A stretch of 64,000 nt of DNA from Ashinkailepas kermadecensis (GCA_034440615.1 JAOTOM010002702.1:1-64000), one strand, 5' to 3'; positions 34,779-45,059 are shown, counted from the stretch's first letter. The notes: generated from the letters alone by a model not told the origin. Made by a program: numbers and translations.

Positions 34779-36233
34779 ATTTCCTCATCATGACCAGAAT
34801 ATGCTTAGGAAATGGAGCAATGCTACGAGACGTCAGGGGGAAAGGCGACGACCATGGAAGCCCCCAGGGTGCACTTCTATGCAGTGATAATTTCACGGAG
34901 ACTGATTTTTACCCATGCTTTGAACGAAGAAAGCTGCGTGAGGGAAGCATCCCATCGTGGTTTATGTTCCCTGAGCAAAAGAAACCAGCAACGCGCATAA
35001 GTCCGCTGAAGCGTGCCAGCATGTGCCCAACTCCTCCCAGGCCAAAGCGGGTAAGACGGTTGTTTCTCGAGCAGGAGCAACAGCCTGCTCCAGAGCAGGC
35101 ACGGCTGCAGCCTGCTCCAGAGCTGGCACCGCCGCAGCCTGCTCCAGAGCTGGCACAACCGCAGCCTGCTCCAGAGCTGGCACCACTGCAACCTGCTCCA
35201 ATGGAGCCCCAGCATCTCCAAGATCACGGCTACAGCAGCAATGCAGTGGCTCGGCACATCTCGAGTCCGCTAAAGAAGATGGCTGAAAAGGTTCGCCATT
35301 TGCGCTATGAGCAGAAAAAGCTGAGGCAGAAGCTGAAGAGGCGCGACAAGCGGCTGAAGTGTCTGAAAAGCACACTGGATGCCCTCAGAGAAAGTCGCAT
35401 CGTGGACGCCGACCTTCTGGAGGTGATTCGAGGTCGATTTGAAAACCCAATCGTGTCCGCACTTTTCACCAACGAAATCGTCAATGGTGGCAAGACGATG
35501 CGTGGTGGCCAGAGATATTCCGATGAGATCAAAAAGCTTTGTCTCACTTTCCACTATTACTCTCCAAGAGCATACAAGTTCCTGTCAAAGAACTTCACGC
35601 TGCCAGGTACAACCTCCCTGCAGGAGTGGACTAGAAGCGTTCGCTGTGAAGTGGGCGTCCTCCACGAGGTGCTGCAGACGCTGTACTCCCAGGTGACGGC
35701 CGAGAAAATCGACCCCAACTGCTGCCTGATGGTAGATGAGATGGCCATCCGAAAGGCACAGGTTTACTCTCAGTCGAAAGATAAGTTTGTTGGCCATGTT
35801 GATCTGGGTGCGGGTGACATGGAGGAATTAAGGCTGGCGACAAATGCCCTAGTGTTCATGGCCGTTGGTCTGAAAGGTCTGTGGCGCCATCCCGTGGCCT
35901 ACTTTCTCACGGACCACGTGTCCAGTGAGACAAGCAGAACTGGCCAAAACTGTCCTATGTGCACTGAGTGACGCAGGACTGAAGGTGCGTGCGTTCGTGG
36001 CCGATGAGCTCCAAGCCAACCTGGCTATGTTCGGCCACTTGGGAGTCAAGAACTTGCAGCCAAAGCAGCTGCAGCTTCCAATCGACCGGAACTACTTCCA
36101 TCATCCTGCAACCAAGGCAAAGGTGCATGTCCTCCTGGATGTGGTGCACATGCTGAAGCTCCTACGAAATCTCCTCGGGGAATTCAAGACTCTGCAACTG
36201 GATGGTGAAGGGATATCCTGGAAGTATATTCAG
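34779..36233 (+). pseudogene. P transposase exon 2: THAP remainder, coiled coil, first two catalytic Asp
   Basis: It follows the acceptor TTTCATTTCAG. It opens FPHHDQNMLRKWSNATRRQG in one frame. After a one-base shift at about 34,850-34,880 it continues LLCSDNFTETDF and KLREGSIPSWF, the second half of the THAP domain. The usual zinc-binding His in CSxHF is Asn here. Then come a Pro/Ala repeat linker, a basic coiled coil (MAEKVRHLRYEQKKLRQKLK onward) and the conserved YSDEIKKLCLTFHYYSPRAY block. The first catalytic Asp lies in LMVDEM (codon 35,735-35,737). A second one-base shift at about 35,925 leads to AELAKTVLCALSDAG and the second Asp in VADELQAN (codon 36,003-36,005). It ends WKYIQ at donor GTGAGG, phase 0. 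The two shifts imply a non-functional copy, unless they are assembly errors. Confidence 0.9.
35080..35205 (+). repeat. 30-bp coding minisatellite in the transposase linker
   Basis: Four near-copies of a 10-residue unit (QPAPELAPPQ and variants) lie between the THAP remnant and the coiled coil. They form a flexible linker and show few third-base differences, so expansion was recent. Confidence 0.85.
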
Positions 36234-36785
36234 GTGAGGCGCTTGACAATTTCACAATAGCACAGTGCTGGCAAAAGCATATGTGAAGTAATAAGAAAAT
36301 TATTTTGCTGAAGTAACGTCCTGTATCTCCACACACATGCATGTCATTATCAGTGTTGTTGATGTCCTTTTACCATGGATGAGACTTAATGGATGTGAAA
36401 CTCGGCTTCTTGACAGTTGAAAACAATGCTCTAATGCTCTCCATATACTTTGAGCCTGCTTAATGTCTGTTGTTATTCTCCTGCAGCCAAGCTAATATAA
36501 AGACAAAAGTTAAGTGAAACTACTTGTCACAGGGGCCCTTCTTGGTTGCACTTTGTGGACACCAAAAACTAGTTGCCTGCAAAATTTGTCAATTATCTAT
36601 TCCAGGAATACTCAAAAGTGACCTGTCGCTCCTTATAATACCTGTATATGCTGCTCTAAAAGATGTTTAGAGAACTGCTGCCAACAATGTAGTCTTATGG
36701 CTGGTTCCAAGGTTGAACTACCCTGTTGGTGAAGAAAGACGATATTAACCTTGTCTTAATATGCCCATTGTGTGTATATTTACAG
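36234..36785 (-). other. P intron 2 with a CR1-like LINE 3' fragment
   Basis: Donor GTGAGG and acceptor TTTACAG bound the intron. Its distal part, about 36,600-36,765, resembles the end of LINE ORF2 at 18,785-18,890 (CTACCCTGTTGGTGAAGAAA is shared exactly). It is a short dead fragment. Confidence 0.8.
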
Positions 36786-37075
36786 GCATTGTACGACCTG
36801 CAACAGAGTGATGGGATCCGGGCGGCCAATAAGCTCTCTCGACTGCACATCCAGTACGAAAAAAACAAAATGAAGGTTAAGCTCGCTGCTCAGCTGTTCA
36901 GCAGCTCGGTGGGCAAAGCTCTGCTGTACCTGGAAGATTCAGGTCACTCTGAGTTCGTCGGAGCTGGAGCGAAGGCGCGCTTCGTCCTGCTTATTGATCA
37001 GGCTTTTGACTACCTCAACAGCAGCAACCCATACGGAAATGGCTTCAAAGCTCCTACAACTGCGAACAACTTGGA
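36786..37075 (+). pseudogene. P transposase exon 3
   Basis: The exon starts after acceptor TATTTACAG and reads ALYDLQQSDGIRAANKLSRL onward to NSSNPYGNGFKAPTTANNL, ending in a split GA before donor GTGAGT at 37,076. It corresponds to the middle of the transposase, including the KLSRLHI and SSSVGKALLYLED blocks conserved in the THAP9/P family. It is open throughout. Phase 0 in and phase 2 out both fit the neighbouring exons. Confidence 0.88.
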
Positions 37076-37899
37076 GTGAGTTCAATTATATTAGCATTAA
37101 AGCCCTCAAGCCATTGCAGATTTTCGTGCCCTTTGTCATGTCGGGAGGTGAGGGGACACCTTGACTCCCCGGACGGCTTAGCAGTTAAGAACCAACCTGG
37201 ACGATCCGAGTCACTTTCTGATATTTCATGAAAATCGCAATGCTTGAACGACGCGTTCGGCTAATTTCCCACGTTTTTTTAGCAAGCATCTTCCTCCATA
37301 TCAAAGTTGTCATCAAAGGCATAGCAGCATATTTCTCGTAGTGCATCAAACATGAATGAATTGCCCAACCATAGGATCTCCTCCCATGGGTTCATCAAAA
37401 AACGGGTGAGCTGAGTTGAAAGGTTCGCAACGAAAAGGCCATAACTTGATGTTTGACTCAGTTTCGTTTTGGATATCATTTAATTTGGCATGAGTGACTA
37501 GTTTTCTTGTTGCTAAAATTAAAAGGATGTCATTCACTATGACAAACCGAATGATAAGAAAAAAAATATGCCAGTGCAGGTAGAGTTATTCTGTCAGCTT
37601 CAGACCTCTCAACTCAACTCATCCGTTTTCAGATGAGCCCACGGCAACACGCCCGATGGGCGTGTCAGTATTCTTGGGTATTCGTGGTGTCAGCAATCAT
37701 ACCAGATAAATATTCTCGAATATTGGCGTAGACACATACCATAATCATGTAATTGTTATGTTTTATCGCCAATTGTCCGCAAATAGCGTATGAACAGTAC
37801 TTTGCGCGTGCGCCTGATGGCCATGCAATCGGTTCACAGTAAAGCCTACGTCACTAGTATTTCATTCTGAGTGTGCTGACATATTGGTATTTCTGTTAG
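37076..37899. other. P intron 3
   Basis: Bounded by GTGAGT and TTTCTGTTAG. Non-coding. Short open frames on the minus strand near 37,300-37,530 show no motif. Confidence 0.75.
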
Positions 37900-38890
37900 G
37901 CTTCGACAGGAGTTCCTGGCCAACTTCAGTTCTACGCTGTTCCGGTTGCAGACAGCATCCGAGGAACCGATATTGCAGACCCAGCGTTTCACTCCGGTCC
38001 TGGGTCTCTGCCTCGCGGCGCAAACCGTCATGGACGTCAGTGAGGCCCTGCTGGAGGAGGATGGATTCAGCTACGTCTTGCCGTACAAGATGTCACAAGA
38101 CCACCTGGAGCTGCTGTTCGGCCGAATCCGACGCATGGGTGGCTACAACAACAACCCAAACGTGGCCCAACTGCAGCACGCCATGCGCAGACTCATCCTG
38201 CACAACTTCATATCGCCATCTGCCACTGGGAACTGTACGGCACGGGACGACAGCGACGACGGCCTGCTTCAAATCCGTCGTCGAAAACCGCAACGGCCGG
38301 CGCTCAGCGAAGATGAGCCAATGCCGGCGGTAGTGCAGCATCTCCTCACGACGGGGGACACCGGGTCGTCGTTCGTGGACAACTGTGTTGGGTACATTTC
38401 CGGCTATGTGTGTCGCAAGCTGTTGGAAACTGGCGCGATCGGGTGCGGTGAGTGCATCGGTGCACTCCTGTGCAACGAGGACGACCCTCCGTCGCATGAA
38501 GTGATGGGTCTTGTGAAGGTGCGGGACAATGGTGGGCTGCTCATACCTTCGGCGTCGACGTACGCGATCGTAGTGTCAGCAGAGCGGCATTTGACGGCCT
38601 TAAGGAAGTGTGGTGCTATGGATGGACCGAATCTGTCACTGATAATTCAGTGTAGTGTTCTGACAAAGTTCATGACGGAGAGCACCCACGACCTGTTCCC
38701 TGGAGTACAGGACCACATGTTTGCACCACGAGTGGGTCAGTGCCATGCCGTGGTAATGGTGAACCAGATCGTAGCAAGGTACTTGCGTGTCCGCCTCTAC
38801 GCCTATGCGAAAAATGTTACTTTGAGTGGACTGCACAGTGCCCACAAGAGGCACAACTTGTGTAAGCAGGTGCTGTTTGCGCACCAATAG
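37900..38890 (+). pseudogene. P transposase exon 4: catalytic Glu and C-terminus
   Basis: It starts after acceptor TTTCTGTTAG. The split codon GA plus G gives Glu, followed by LRQEFLANFSSTLFRLQTAS. The third catalytic residue is the Glu of MSQDHLELLFGRIRRMGGYN (codon 38,108-38,110), in the QDHLE-FF/LFG context typical of P transposases. A Cys-containing tail follows (GYISGYVCRKLLETGAIGCG) and the frame runs open to TAG at 38,890. The length fits the C-terminal third of the family. No clear AATAAA signal was seen just downstream. Confidence 0.92.
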
Positions 38891-39247
38891 GTTATATTTT
38901 CAATGACCTTATTGTTCTTTGACACAATGGGGCAATATAAGATGGACATATGCCAACATTAAAAGTGCTCAGATCCATGCGAAGTACTGAAACAGCGAAT
39001 GCAGTGTCACATGTGAAATCATTTAATTTCCTCGTCTGGACGGTTTGGCCCTCGAAGTCTGAAGCCTTGAGTAAATGTATCCGACCCTATCCTGCTCCTT
39101 CATCTGTGTATCACGCACACAATTTTAAGCACAATTATTTTTACCTAGGCCAGTAATCTTCAGAGACATTGTTCATTGTTTCAGTCATCTCTGTATTTCA
39201 TTAATAACCCCGGAATATTGTCCCCATTTACCGTCAGCAAAGCAATA
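38891..39247. other. P element 3' region
   Basis: Non-coding sequence between the transposase stop and the next inserted element. Probably the transposase 3' UTR. No strong polyadenylation signal is visible. Confidence 0.4.
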
Positions 39248-40167
39248 CTGTTCCCGTGGCTCCACTAACCTCCACAAACCTCCACCGGTCGTTCCCGTCG
39301 CAAATCCGGTGGAGATTTTTCCTCCACCAACCTCTACCAGTGGAGCAAAAGCTCCGCCAGCCCAGAAGCAGAGTCCAATTGTGATTTTTCAGTTGAGCTC
39401 AATCACGGCGCACTTGCGCGATATATTTCCGCGTAAGCAACGTCCTCCATCATATGAATCTCATCTTCATGCATCAACTGAATACCAGGGAAATTTGAAA
39501 TTACTACTACAACTATGAACAATAATCGAAAGTAGCAGATGCAGACCACAAAACATGTTTTTTTAGGCCTTTAATCTACGTCATTCGGCCTAGGGGAAGA
39601 TGTTACTTTACCGGCCGGATCCGCCGCAATTCCCGTGCCCAGAAGTACCGCCGTTCTGGCGCCGACTAAAATCCTACTCGAACCCGATCGACGAGGTCGG
39701 GCAAGTTGAGATGAGGAAAAGTCAGCATCGGGTAGAGAAGCGCTCGGGGCCGAGGGAGCTCGGCAGGTGCAGACACTAGATTATATGCTGTACGTTAAGA
39801 AGGCAGGTCAAACCGCAAAACAGGGGGGAGACGATGCTCAACCGAGAGGAAAGAGAGATTGCCTGGTTCATCCCATAGGCGAAAAGGACGTGTGCTCCCC
39901 GCAGTCTCAGAGGATACATACATAGCCAGAAATAAAAACAAATTTGGGACTTTGTAAAACAAGGCATAATGTACATTGTGCGATCATCTGGACAAACATT
40001 TGAAAGGCAATTTGGACAATTAATGATATATGCGCCAAATGCTTCCTTTTTGTCGCGGAATTCACACTGCTGTCAGCTGATTTATCCACCAAGCTCCACC
40101 GGTCGTTCCCGTGGGCCAGTCTTAACTAGCCTCCACTGAGTTCCTTCTGGTGGAGCCACGGAAACAG
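39248..40167. mobile_element. Putative TIR element inside the P element
   Basis: The left end CTGTTCCCGTGGCTCCAC and the reverse complement of the right end, CTGTTTCCGTGGCTCCAC, match with one difference. Each end also carries a CTCCACCGGTCGTTCCCGT block (about 39,277 and 40,094), here in direct orientation. Such GTTTCCGTGG termini resemble Harbinger/ISL2EU-type elements. I could not identify a TSD and no transposase is seen. Confidence 0.5.
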
Positions 40168-40456
40168 ACCCACGATTTCCACGCAAAATCAACAAGTAGG
40201 GTTTCCCGGACCGGTCCATTATGCCGCTCCTCGTGCCCTGAGAGCAACTATTTTTGGTTCGGATTGCACCAAATTTATGTCTTTAATAGCTCAGAAAGTT
40301 TCAAAACACTGGCTGAGATCATTTTCTAGTCGTGCACCTTCAAACATCGGCCATCCGCCATAGGAATAACATTACGGCGCTAACTCATGCCACTCTCCGC
40401 TTGGCGGCGCTAGTGTCGCGAGGTAGGAACGGCCGGCCGGGTACCGCGCCAATGGG
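40168..40456. other. Right subterminal region of the P element
   Basis: GC-richer, non-coding. It includes the inverted AGAGTGGCA box at about 40,387 and ends in the 31-bp TIR at 40,457-40,487. Confidence 0.5.
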
Positions 40457-40512
40457 AGTAGTGTGTCTAGTCTTATATAGGTCAATGATCCAATTGTTGT
40501 TTTGTGCCTTAA

Positions 40513-41012
40513 AGGAAACTAACCACCTTTATAATGGGATTTTAACTGAGATAGCAGTTTTGAAGACCACGTCGAGAAATCACTTACCTCATACTCCGTT
40601 CGGTCCAAAACATCTTCCAGCCGAAGTTATAAGGCCTTTTATCATCGGTTTTGGGACATGGACAGACTCGGTGGGCGTTGTGAAAATTCCTTCATATGGA
40701 AGCATATGGAAGCAAACAGCATTTGAATGGAAATTAAACCTTTTATTTAATTAAACCTAATTAAACCTAATTAAACCTAAAGGCTTTAATTAAATTAAAT
40801 TTAAATTAAATTAAATTAAATTAATTAAACTTTAATTAAACCTAAAGGCGAACCTTTAGAAGCCTATGATAAAAAAGAAAAAACCTCCAAAATCCCGTTT
40901 TTCGAAGTATGGGCATAATATTTCGCAAAACCAATGTCATATTCATCCTTTTCAGGTGCCAATACCCCTAATTAGTATGATTGCAGAATTTCGGCAAGGT
41001 GGTTAGTTTCCT
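40513..41012. mobile_element. TTAA-flanked MITE in copy E
   Basis: A 500-bp insert with ends AGGAAACTAACCACCTT and, inverted, AGGAAACTAACCACCTTG, between TTAA copies (40,509-40,512 and 41,013-41,016). Copy B (about 50,640-50,675, minus strand) has the uninterrupted site with a single TTAA. TTAA targets are used by piggyBac and Kolobok; the AGG start favours Kolobok. An AT-rich TTAAA repeat occupies 40,740-40,850. Confidence 0.85.
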
Positions 41013-41398
41013 TTAACATTTTTTGAAAGACAATCTGGTTTAAATGCATCATCAGCGAATCTTAACATTTGATGCTGTAAGTTTGCCTTGCACAGTGGAG
41101 GGAAACCCAGCTATTTTGTTTTTTTTGCACATAATTTTGAATTGTGTAGCAAAAGGTGGGTAGTCAGTCCACTATCTTATCCAAATCTGTTCCTTTTCAG
41201 TACAAAATGTGCTGGTTAACATCAACTAAGTTTTCTATGTACCTAACAGTGTTTTTCTTCTTTTTTCCTTTAGCTTTTTATCAGCATAAAAATAGCATGG
41301 GTTATTGGGGGGCCAAAATCAACATGGGGGGGGGGGGGGGCAAGATCAACATTGGTAGGGCCATGGCCCCCACAAAAGGATACAAATCGACGCCCCTG

Positions 41399-41880
41399 TG
41401 TCGGGGCGTTTTCAAAGATCCCGATGTGTTTATTTAGTGCCCGGTCTTTTTGTTCGTTTTGGGACCATGTTGCTTTTGGCGTCCCCAGCCTCTTTTTTCA
41501 GGCCCTTGTGCGATCGCATGGCCCCCATATGCCTTGAGAACTTGCGGCGTATTTCCTTTAGAACTCCTGGAATGTTTATTTAGGGCTGCAACGCATGTTT
41601 TAAGGCCCTGTCGCTTTTTACCAGACTGCGCTTTGGAGGGCCAGTTGCATTTTCGGCCCCGTTGTGTTCTTAGGGTTTGGTTGTTTATTTGTGGCTTCTG
41701 ACGCACATTTGTGGGGCTCCATTGTGATTTTGGGGCTTCGGTGCGATTTTTCTGGGTCCCAGCGCGACTTATCGCGTCCAAGTGCGTGGTTCCGGGGACC
41801 CAACGCAAGTTTTCTGTGCTCAACGCGATTTTTGTAGTTCTTTTCTAAATTTTCTTTAAAGTCCGAACCCCGGCCTGACT
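41399..41880. repeat. Degenerate GC/T-rich minisatellite
   Basis: A drifting unit of about 30 bases (GCGATTTTTGGGGCCC-like) related to the minisatellite in copies A and B but inverted. It directly abuts the terminus of copy E. Confidence 0.65.
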
Positions 41881-42158
41881 TTTCGAGCTCCTGGCGCCAA
41901 TGGGGTCTGAAAGTTGATAAAGATGTAGATGGCGCTGAGAGTCAATGGTCACCCAGCCTTCTTTGGCGAACCTAAAGCGCTCTGTTTTGTGGGTTAGGGA
42001 GGGCAGAATCTTTATATTTAAAAAGCCTATTGTACATTTTGTAAGCAGCGTATGTTGTTTGCGCGTATTTAATTATGTTGAATGTACTTCAGACACGTCT
42101 AGTTTGCTGGAATATTTACCATTAGTGCGCTAGAAATTAGGAGAAGCAAGCCCGAAGT
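41881..42158. other. Stretch with no recognised feature
   Basis: It leads into the THAP-like exon. No promoter motif was recognised. Confidence 0.3.
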
Positions 42159-42227
42159 ATGGGTGTATGTGCGGTTCCCGGCTGCCATAAACGTGATCCA
42201 TCTATCAGGTTTCCAGCAGACTGCAAG
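42159..42227 (+). CDS. Orphan THAP-domain first exon
   Basis: ATG at 42,159 opens MGVCAVPGCHKRDPSIRFPA and DCK, ending at AAG before a consensus donor GTAAGA. C-x4-C and RFPAD match the beginning of a THAP zinc finger (CxxxxC, then hRFP). The frame differs from the P transposase here: the intron falls after FPADCK, not before FP, so it is not a stray copy of that exon 1. It lies outside the P element's right TIR. I found no second THAP half (W, C-x2-H) in the following 2 kb. It may be the first exon of a gene or P-like element with a long intron, or a relic. Promoter and downstream exons are unknown. Confidence 0.6.
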
Positions 42228-43159
42228 GTAAGAAGGCAGAAAATTGATTTGAAAAACAACTATTGTTTGACTGCCTTTCTGTAAAAGACGTAGTGGGAAC
42301 CATTTAGGAAAGCACTGGTAAGGTACCTAGGCACATTAGGTACCAAGGTAAGTACCTATCTATTGTCCAGACTGTAAAGTATGGCACAAGGTTCACTGGG
42401 GCACATCAGCCCACGGTGAAAATATGCACCAATCCACACCAAGGGTGAGAAATTGACTCCAATCTGCAACCCCCCCCCCCCACCCCACCCCCAATCCATA
42501 GCCAGGAGTTTGTCATGGCTAATACCTGACAATGCTAAAATTGGATTGTTAGCCTACTTAATTTGAAACTAATAATTTGAGTTCCACCCATAAGTTATGT
42601 TCAGTCAAATTAATTTCACCAACAGTGGGTATCTGGTCACCTAGAGCTAGGTACCTTACCAAGGTAGTTGTTCATATGGGCCCCATTAGGGGCCCACACC
42701 CACCTCTCAGGGAGCCTGCACTGCTTGGGGCACTGACTCCCAGGGGCCCACATCTCTTGTGGGTCCTGTACACAGGAGTGGATCCAGAAAGCCGTCAAGG
42801 GGGGGGGTGAAATCATAGAGAGGGGGCCCATGCTGTGCCAGGATACCAGCCAAGAATGTCCTTCCTGGAGTAGGCAGGGTGGAAAGTGATGTTTGATGAG
42901 GCCTGCTAGTATTCCATGTTCCGGTCTTGGGGGGGGAGCAATGTCTGGTGTGACCCACAGGTATTCCATGTGCCAATCTTGGGTGAGGGGTCTGACACTT
43001 GTGAAATTGTGCCCCATCTTGGGAAAATTATCGTACAGATTAAGGGGGTTTAGGGTAGGCTTTAGGTCAGGTTTGGTCAGGCCGGGTTAGGTTTCAGCCC
43101 CACCCAATGTGTGATGCCTGCTAAATGAATACCGGAACTTCTCAGGGAACCTGCACATC
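42228..43159. other. Repeat-derived stretch
   Basis: It contains GGTACCTAGG-type repeats near 42,320, a C-run at 42,470-42,490 and a G-run near 42,800-42,810 (GGAGTGGATCCAGAAAG lies next to it, a probable hAT-type terminus). TTAGG-like bits occur near 43,045-43,090. I see no gene. Confidence 0.4.
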
Positions 43160-43167
43160 CACTAGAG

Positions 43168-43378
43168 CGGTGGTTCCCAAACTTTTTGGTCCATTTCCCC
43201 TTTCGCCTCTGGCCAAACCTGCCGTTTCCCCCTAAAAAACTGAAGTTATATTTGTATGTCACTCAAGACATCACTTACGTCAATGAGACAAATGCGTAAT
43301 GGATCCCATCAAAATTTCCCCCCTGAAATACCGAAATTTCCACCCAGGGGGAAATTTCTCCCCGGTTGGGAACCACTG
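43168..43378. mobile_element. 211-bp hAT-like MITE
   Basis: Ends are CGGTGGTTCCCAAAC and, inverted, CAGTGGTTCCCAACC, the classic hAT CAGTGGTTC terminus. Flanking 8-mers CACTAGAG (43,160-43,167) and CACTAGGG (43,379-43,386) differ at one base. Non-coding. Confidence 0.85.
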
Positions 43379-43386
43379 CACTAGGG

Positions 43387-43680
43387 GGACCTGTAACTGT
43401 ACCTCTGCAAGCCAGTGCTACCAGTCTGGCTGCTTGAAGCCAGGCATATGAGGCCTGGCCCAGCCTCCCATGTTCATGGGCACCCTTTGCACCCCCCCCA
43501 CAACCTTTCTTCAACACAATATTTCCGAAATCCTTGGCCTAAATGACTTGCAACCCTAATAAAAGCCACATGCCAACACCGACTCCCGGCAACCCCACGC
43601 AAAATGCACAGCAAAGATGGCCGACGCCTCCTCGTCGGGTGACCATTGCGTACAGCGCCGCCCTGGTGGCCAAATCGTAG
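43387..43680. other. Stretch with no recognised feature
   Basis: Mixed intergenic sequence, C-run near 43,490. No gene. Confidence 0.35.
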
Positions 43681-44870
43681 CTTTCAGACCCCATTTTTTG
43701 TATCTCACCTCGATTTTTCGAGCTCCGATATGTTTTTCGGGGCCGTACGCGATTTGTGAGGGCATCTGATGATATGTTCGGTGCTTCAGAACCATTTTCC
43801 TGACCCGGACATTTTTTTTTTTTTGGGGTGGGGGGGGGGAACCCTCCTTATTTTGGATGGCTCCGGCTTGATTTTTTATCGGATACCCATGCGATTTTGG
43901 GAGTCACACTGTGCTTATGGAGGGCCCTAGTCGCCAATTTTTAGGAGCCCGGATGTGCATTTTTGATGCCCAGACCTAATCTTTGGGACTACCGATGGAA
44001 ATTGTGGGTCCCGAGCGCGATATTTCCGGGGGACCGGTTTGAGTTTCCTGGGCGCGTTGTGCTTAGCTGTGGCCCCGATGCGATCTTGGCGGTTTCTGTT
44101 GCAGGTTTTCGGGCCTGGGAGCGAGTTTTCTGGGGCCCGCCGTATTTATTTGGAGCCCCCTGCGCGAATTGTGGTGGACCGACGCGAATTTTGGTGGCCC
44201 CAGCACTACTTTTGGGGGCCACGGCACGATTCTTGGGAGCTTATCCCTCTTAGGAAGGAGGGGGCATTTGCCCCTTTGATATGCCACTGCGGCCACCGAA
44301 GAAGTTTTTTTTTCAGCCGATGGCAGTCTTGGGAGTATAAAAGCCCTCCGGGTAATTTTTTTCGGACCTGTTCTGAATTTTTCTGTGCTGGGGTCGATTC
44401 GATCGAGTCTCGGTGTGAACTTTGTGGATATCGAGTTTTATTTTGTAAAAGTCCTTATGTGATATTATTGGGTCCCGGTACGATTCTTCGGTTTCCCGGT
44501 GCGAGTACTTTCGGTGCCCTGACACGTTTTTTTTCGGTGCCCAACGGGTTTTTGGGGGACTTTGACCCGATTTTTGAACCCGCAGAGTGACATTCCGGTT
44601 GATAATTAATTTTTTGGGGCAGCTGCAACTTTTGGGGCCCCGGCACGATCTTTTGGGCCCCCAGAGTGATTTTGAAGGGCTGCGACGCGACGTTTTTTAG
44701 TGCAATGTAATCTTTTGTATCCCGACGTCATTTGCTTGGATCCCTAACGCCAGTTTTAGCGACCTCGACACTTTTTGGAGGTCCAATAAGTTTGGGAGGC
44801 TTTTGGCGCCATTGCTGGGGCCCCAGAGTGATTATCTATGTCCGGATTGTTTTTCGTTTCCCCGGCTTCA
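43681..44870 (-). repeat. Inverted copy of the copy-A minisatellite block
   Basis: The segment around 44,270-44,480 is a diverged reverse complement of 11,150-11,335 (CCACTGCGGC, AAGTTTTTTTTTC, TCGATTCGATCGAGTCTC). The rest carries the same ~30-base period. It includes the terminus CCTTTGATATGCCACTG at about 44,275. It is a solitary fragment of the large transposon family or of the element nested in it. Confidence 0.7.
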
Positions 44871-45059
44871 TTTGTGTCCCAATGAGACTGTTGGGGAACG
44901 GTACGACCTGTCGTGCCCCTAGCGTGATTTGCATGGTCCCAGGCGTGATTTTTTTGTTCCCCCAGGCTCAGCGTGATTTTCAGGGGCCCCGACCATATCT
45001 TTTGGGCCAATACCGTGATCTTCATCTATCCGGGCACGACTCCTACCATTTCTTAATGG

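Larger units (their letters stand above)
22847..40487 (+). mobile_element. P-superfamily DNA transposon, 17.6 kb with nested insertions
   Basis: The left end begins CATTGACCTATACAAGACTA. The reverse complement of the right end begins CATTGACCTATATAAGACTA, and 30 of 31 bases match. Perfect 8-bp TSDs ATCCAATT flank it (22,839-22,846 and 40,488-40,495). TIRs of 31 bp with 8-bp TSDs are exactly those of Drosophila P elements. Between them lies a four-exon THAP/P-type transposase. A subterminal AGAGTGGCA occurs inverted near both ends (about 22,913 and 40,387). Without copy C (8.8 kb) the element would be about 8.8 kb. The gap left by excision matches the continuous sequence of copy E's relatives. 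Confidence 0.93.
18252..41398 (-). mobile_element. Large hAT-like transposon, copy E, shattered by insertions
   Basis: Pieces of the same family as copies A-C lie at 18,252-18,332, 22,439-22,846, 40,496-40,512 and 41,013-41,398. They are in the order and orientation expected of one inverted copy interrupted by a LINE (18,333-22,438), a P element (22,847-40,487) and a TTAA MITE (40,513-41,012). It ends at the terminus ATACAAATCGACGCCCCTG. Its far end is missing, cut at the 17.8-18.25 kb minisatellite. Joining the pieces reproduces the continuous order seen in copy B, which supports the reading. Confidence 0.8.
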
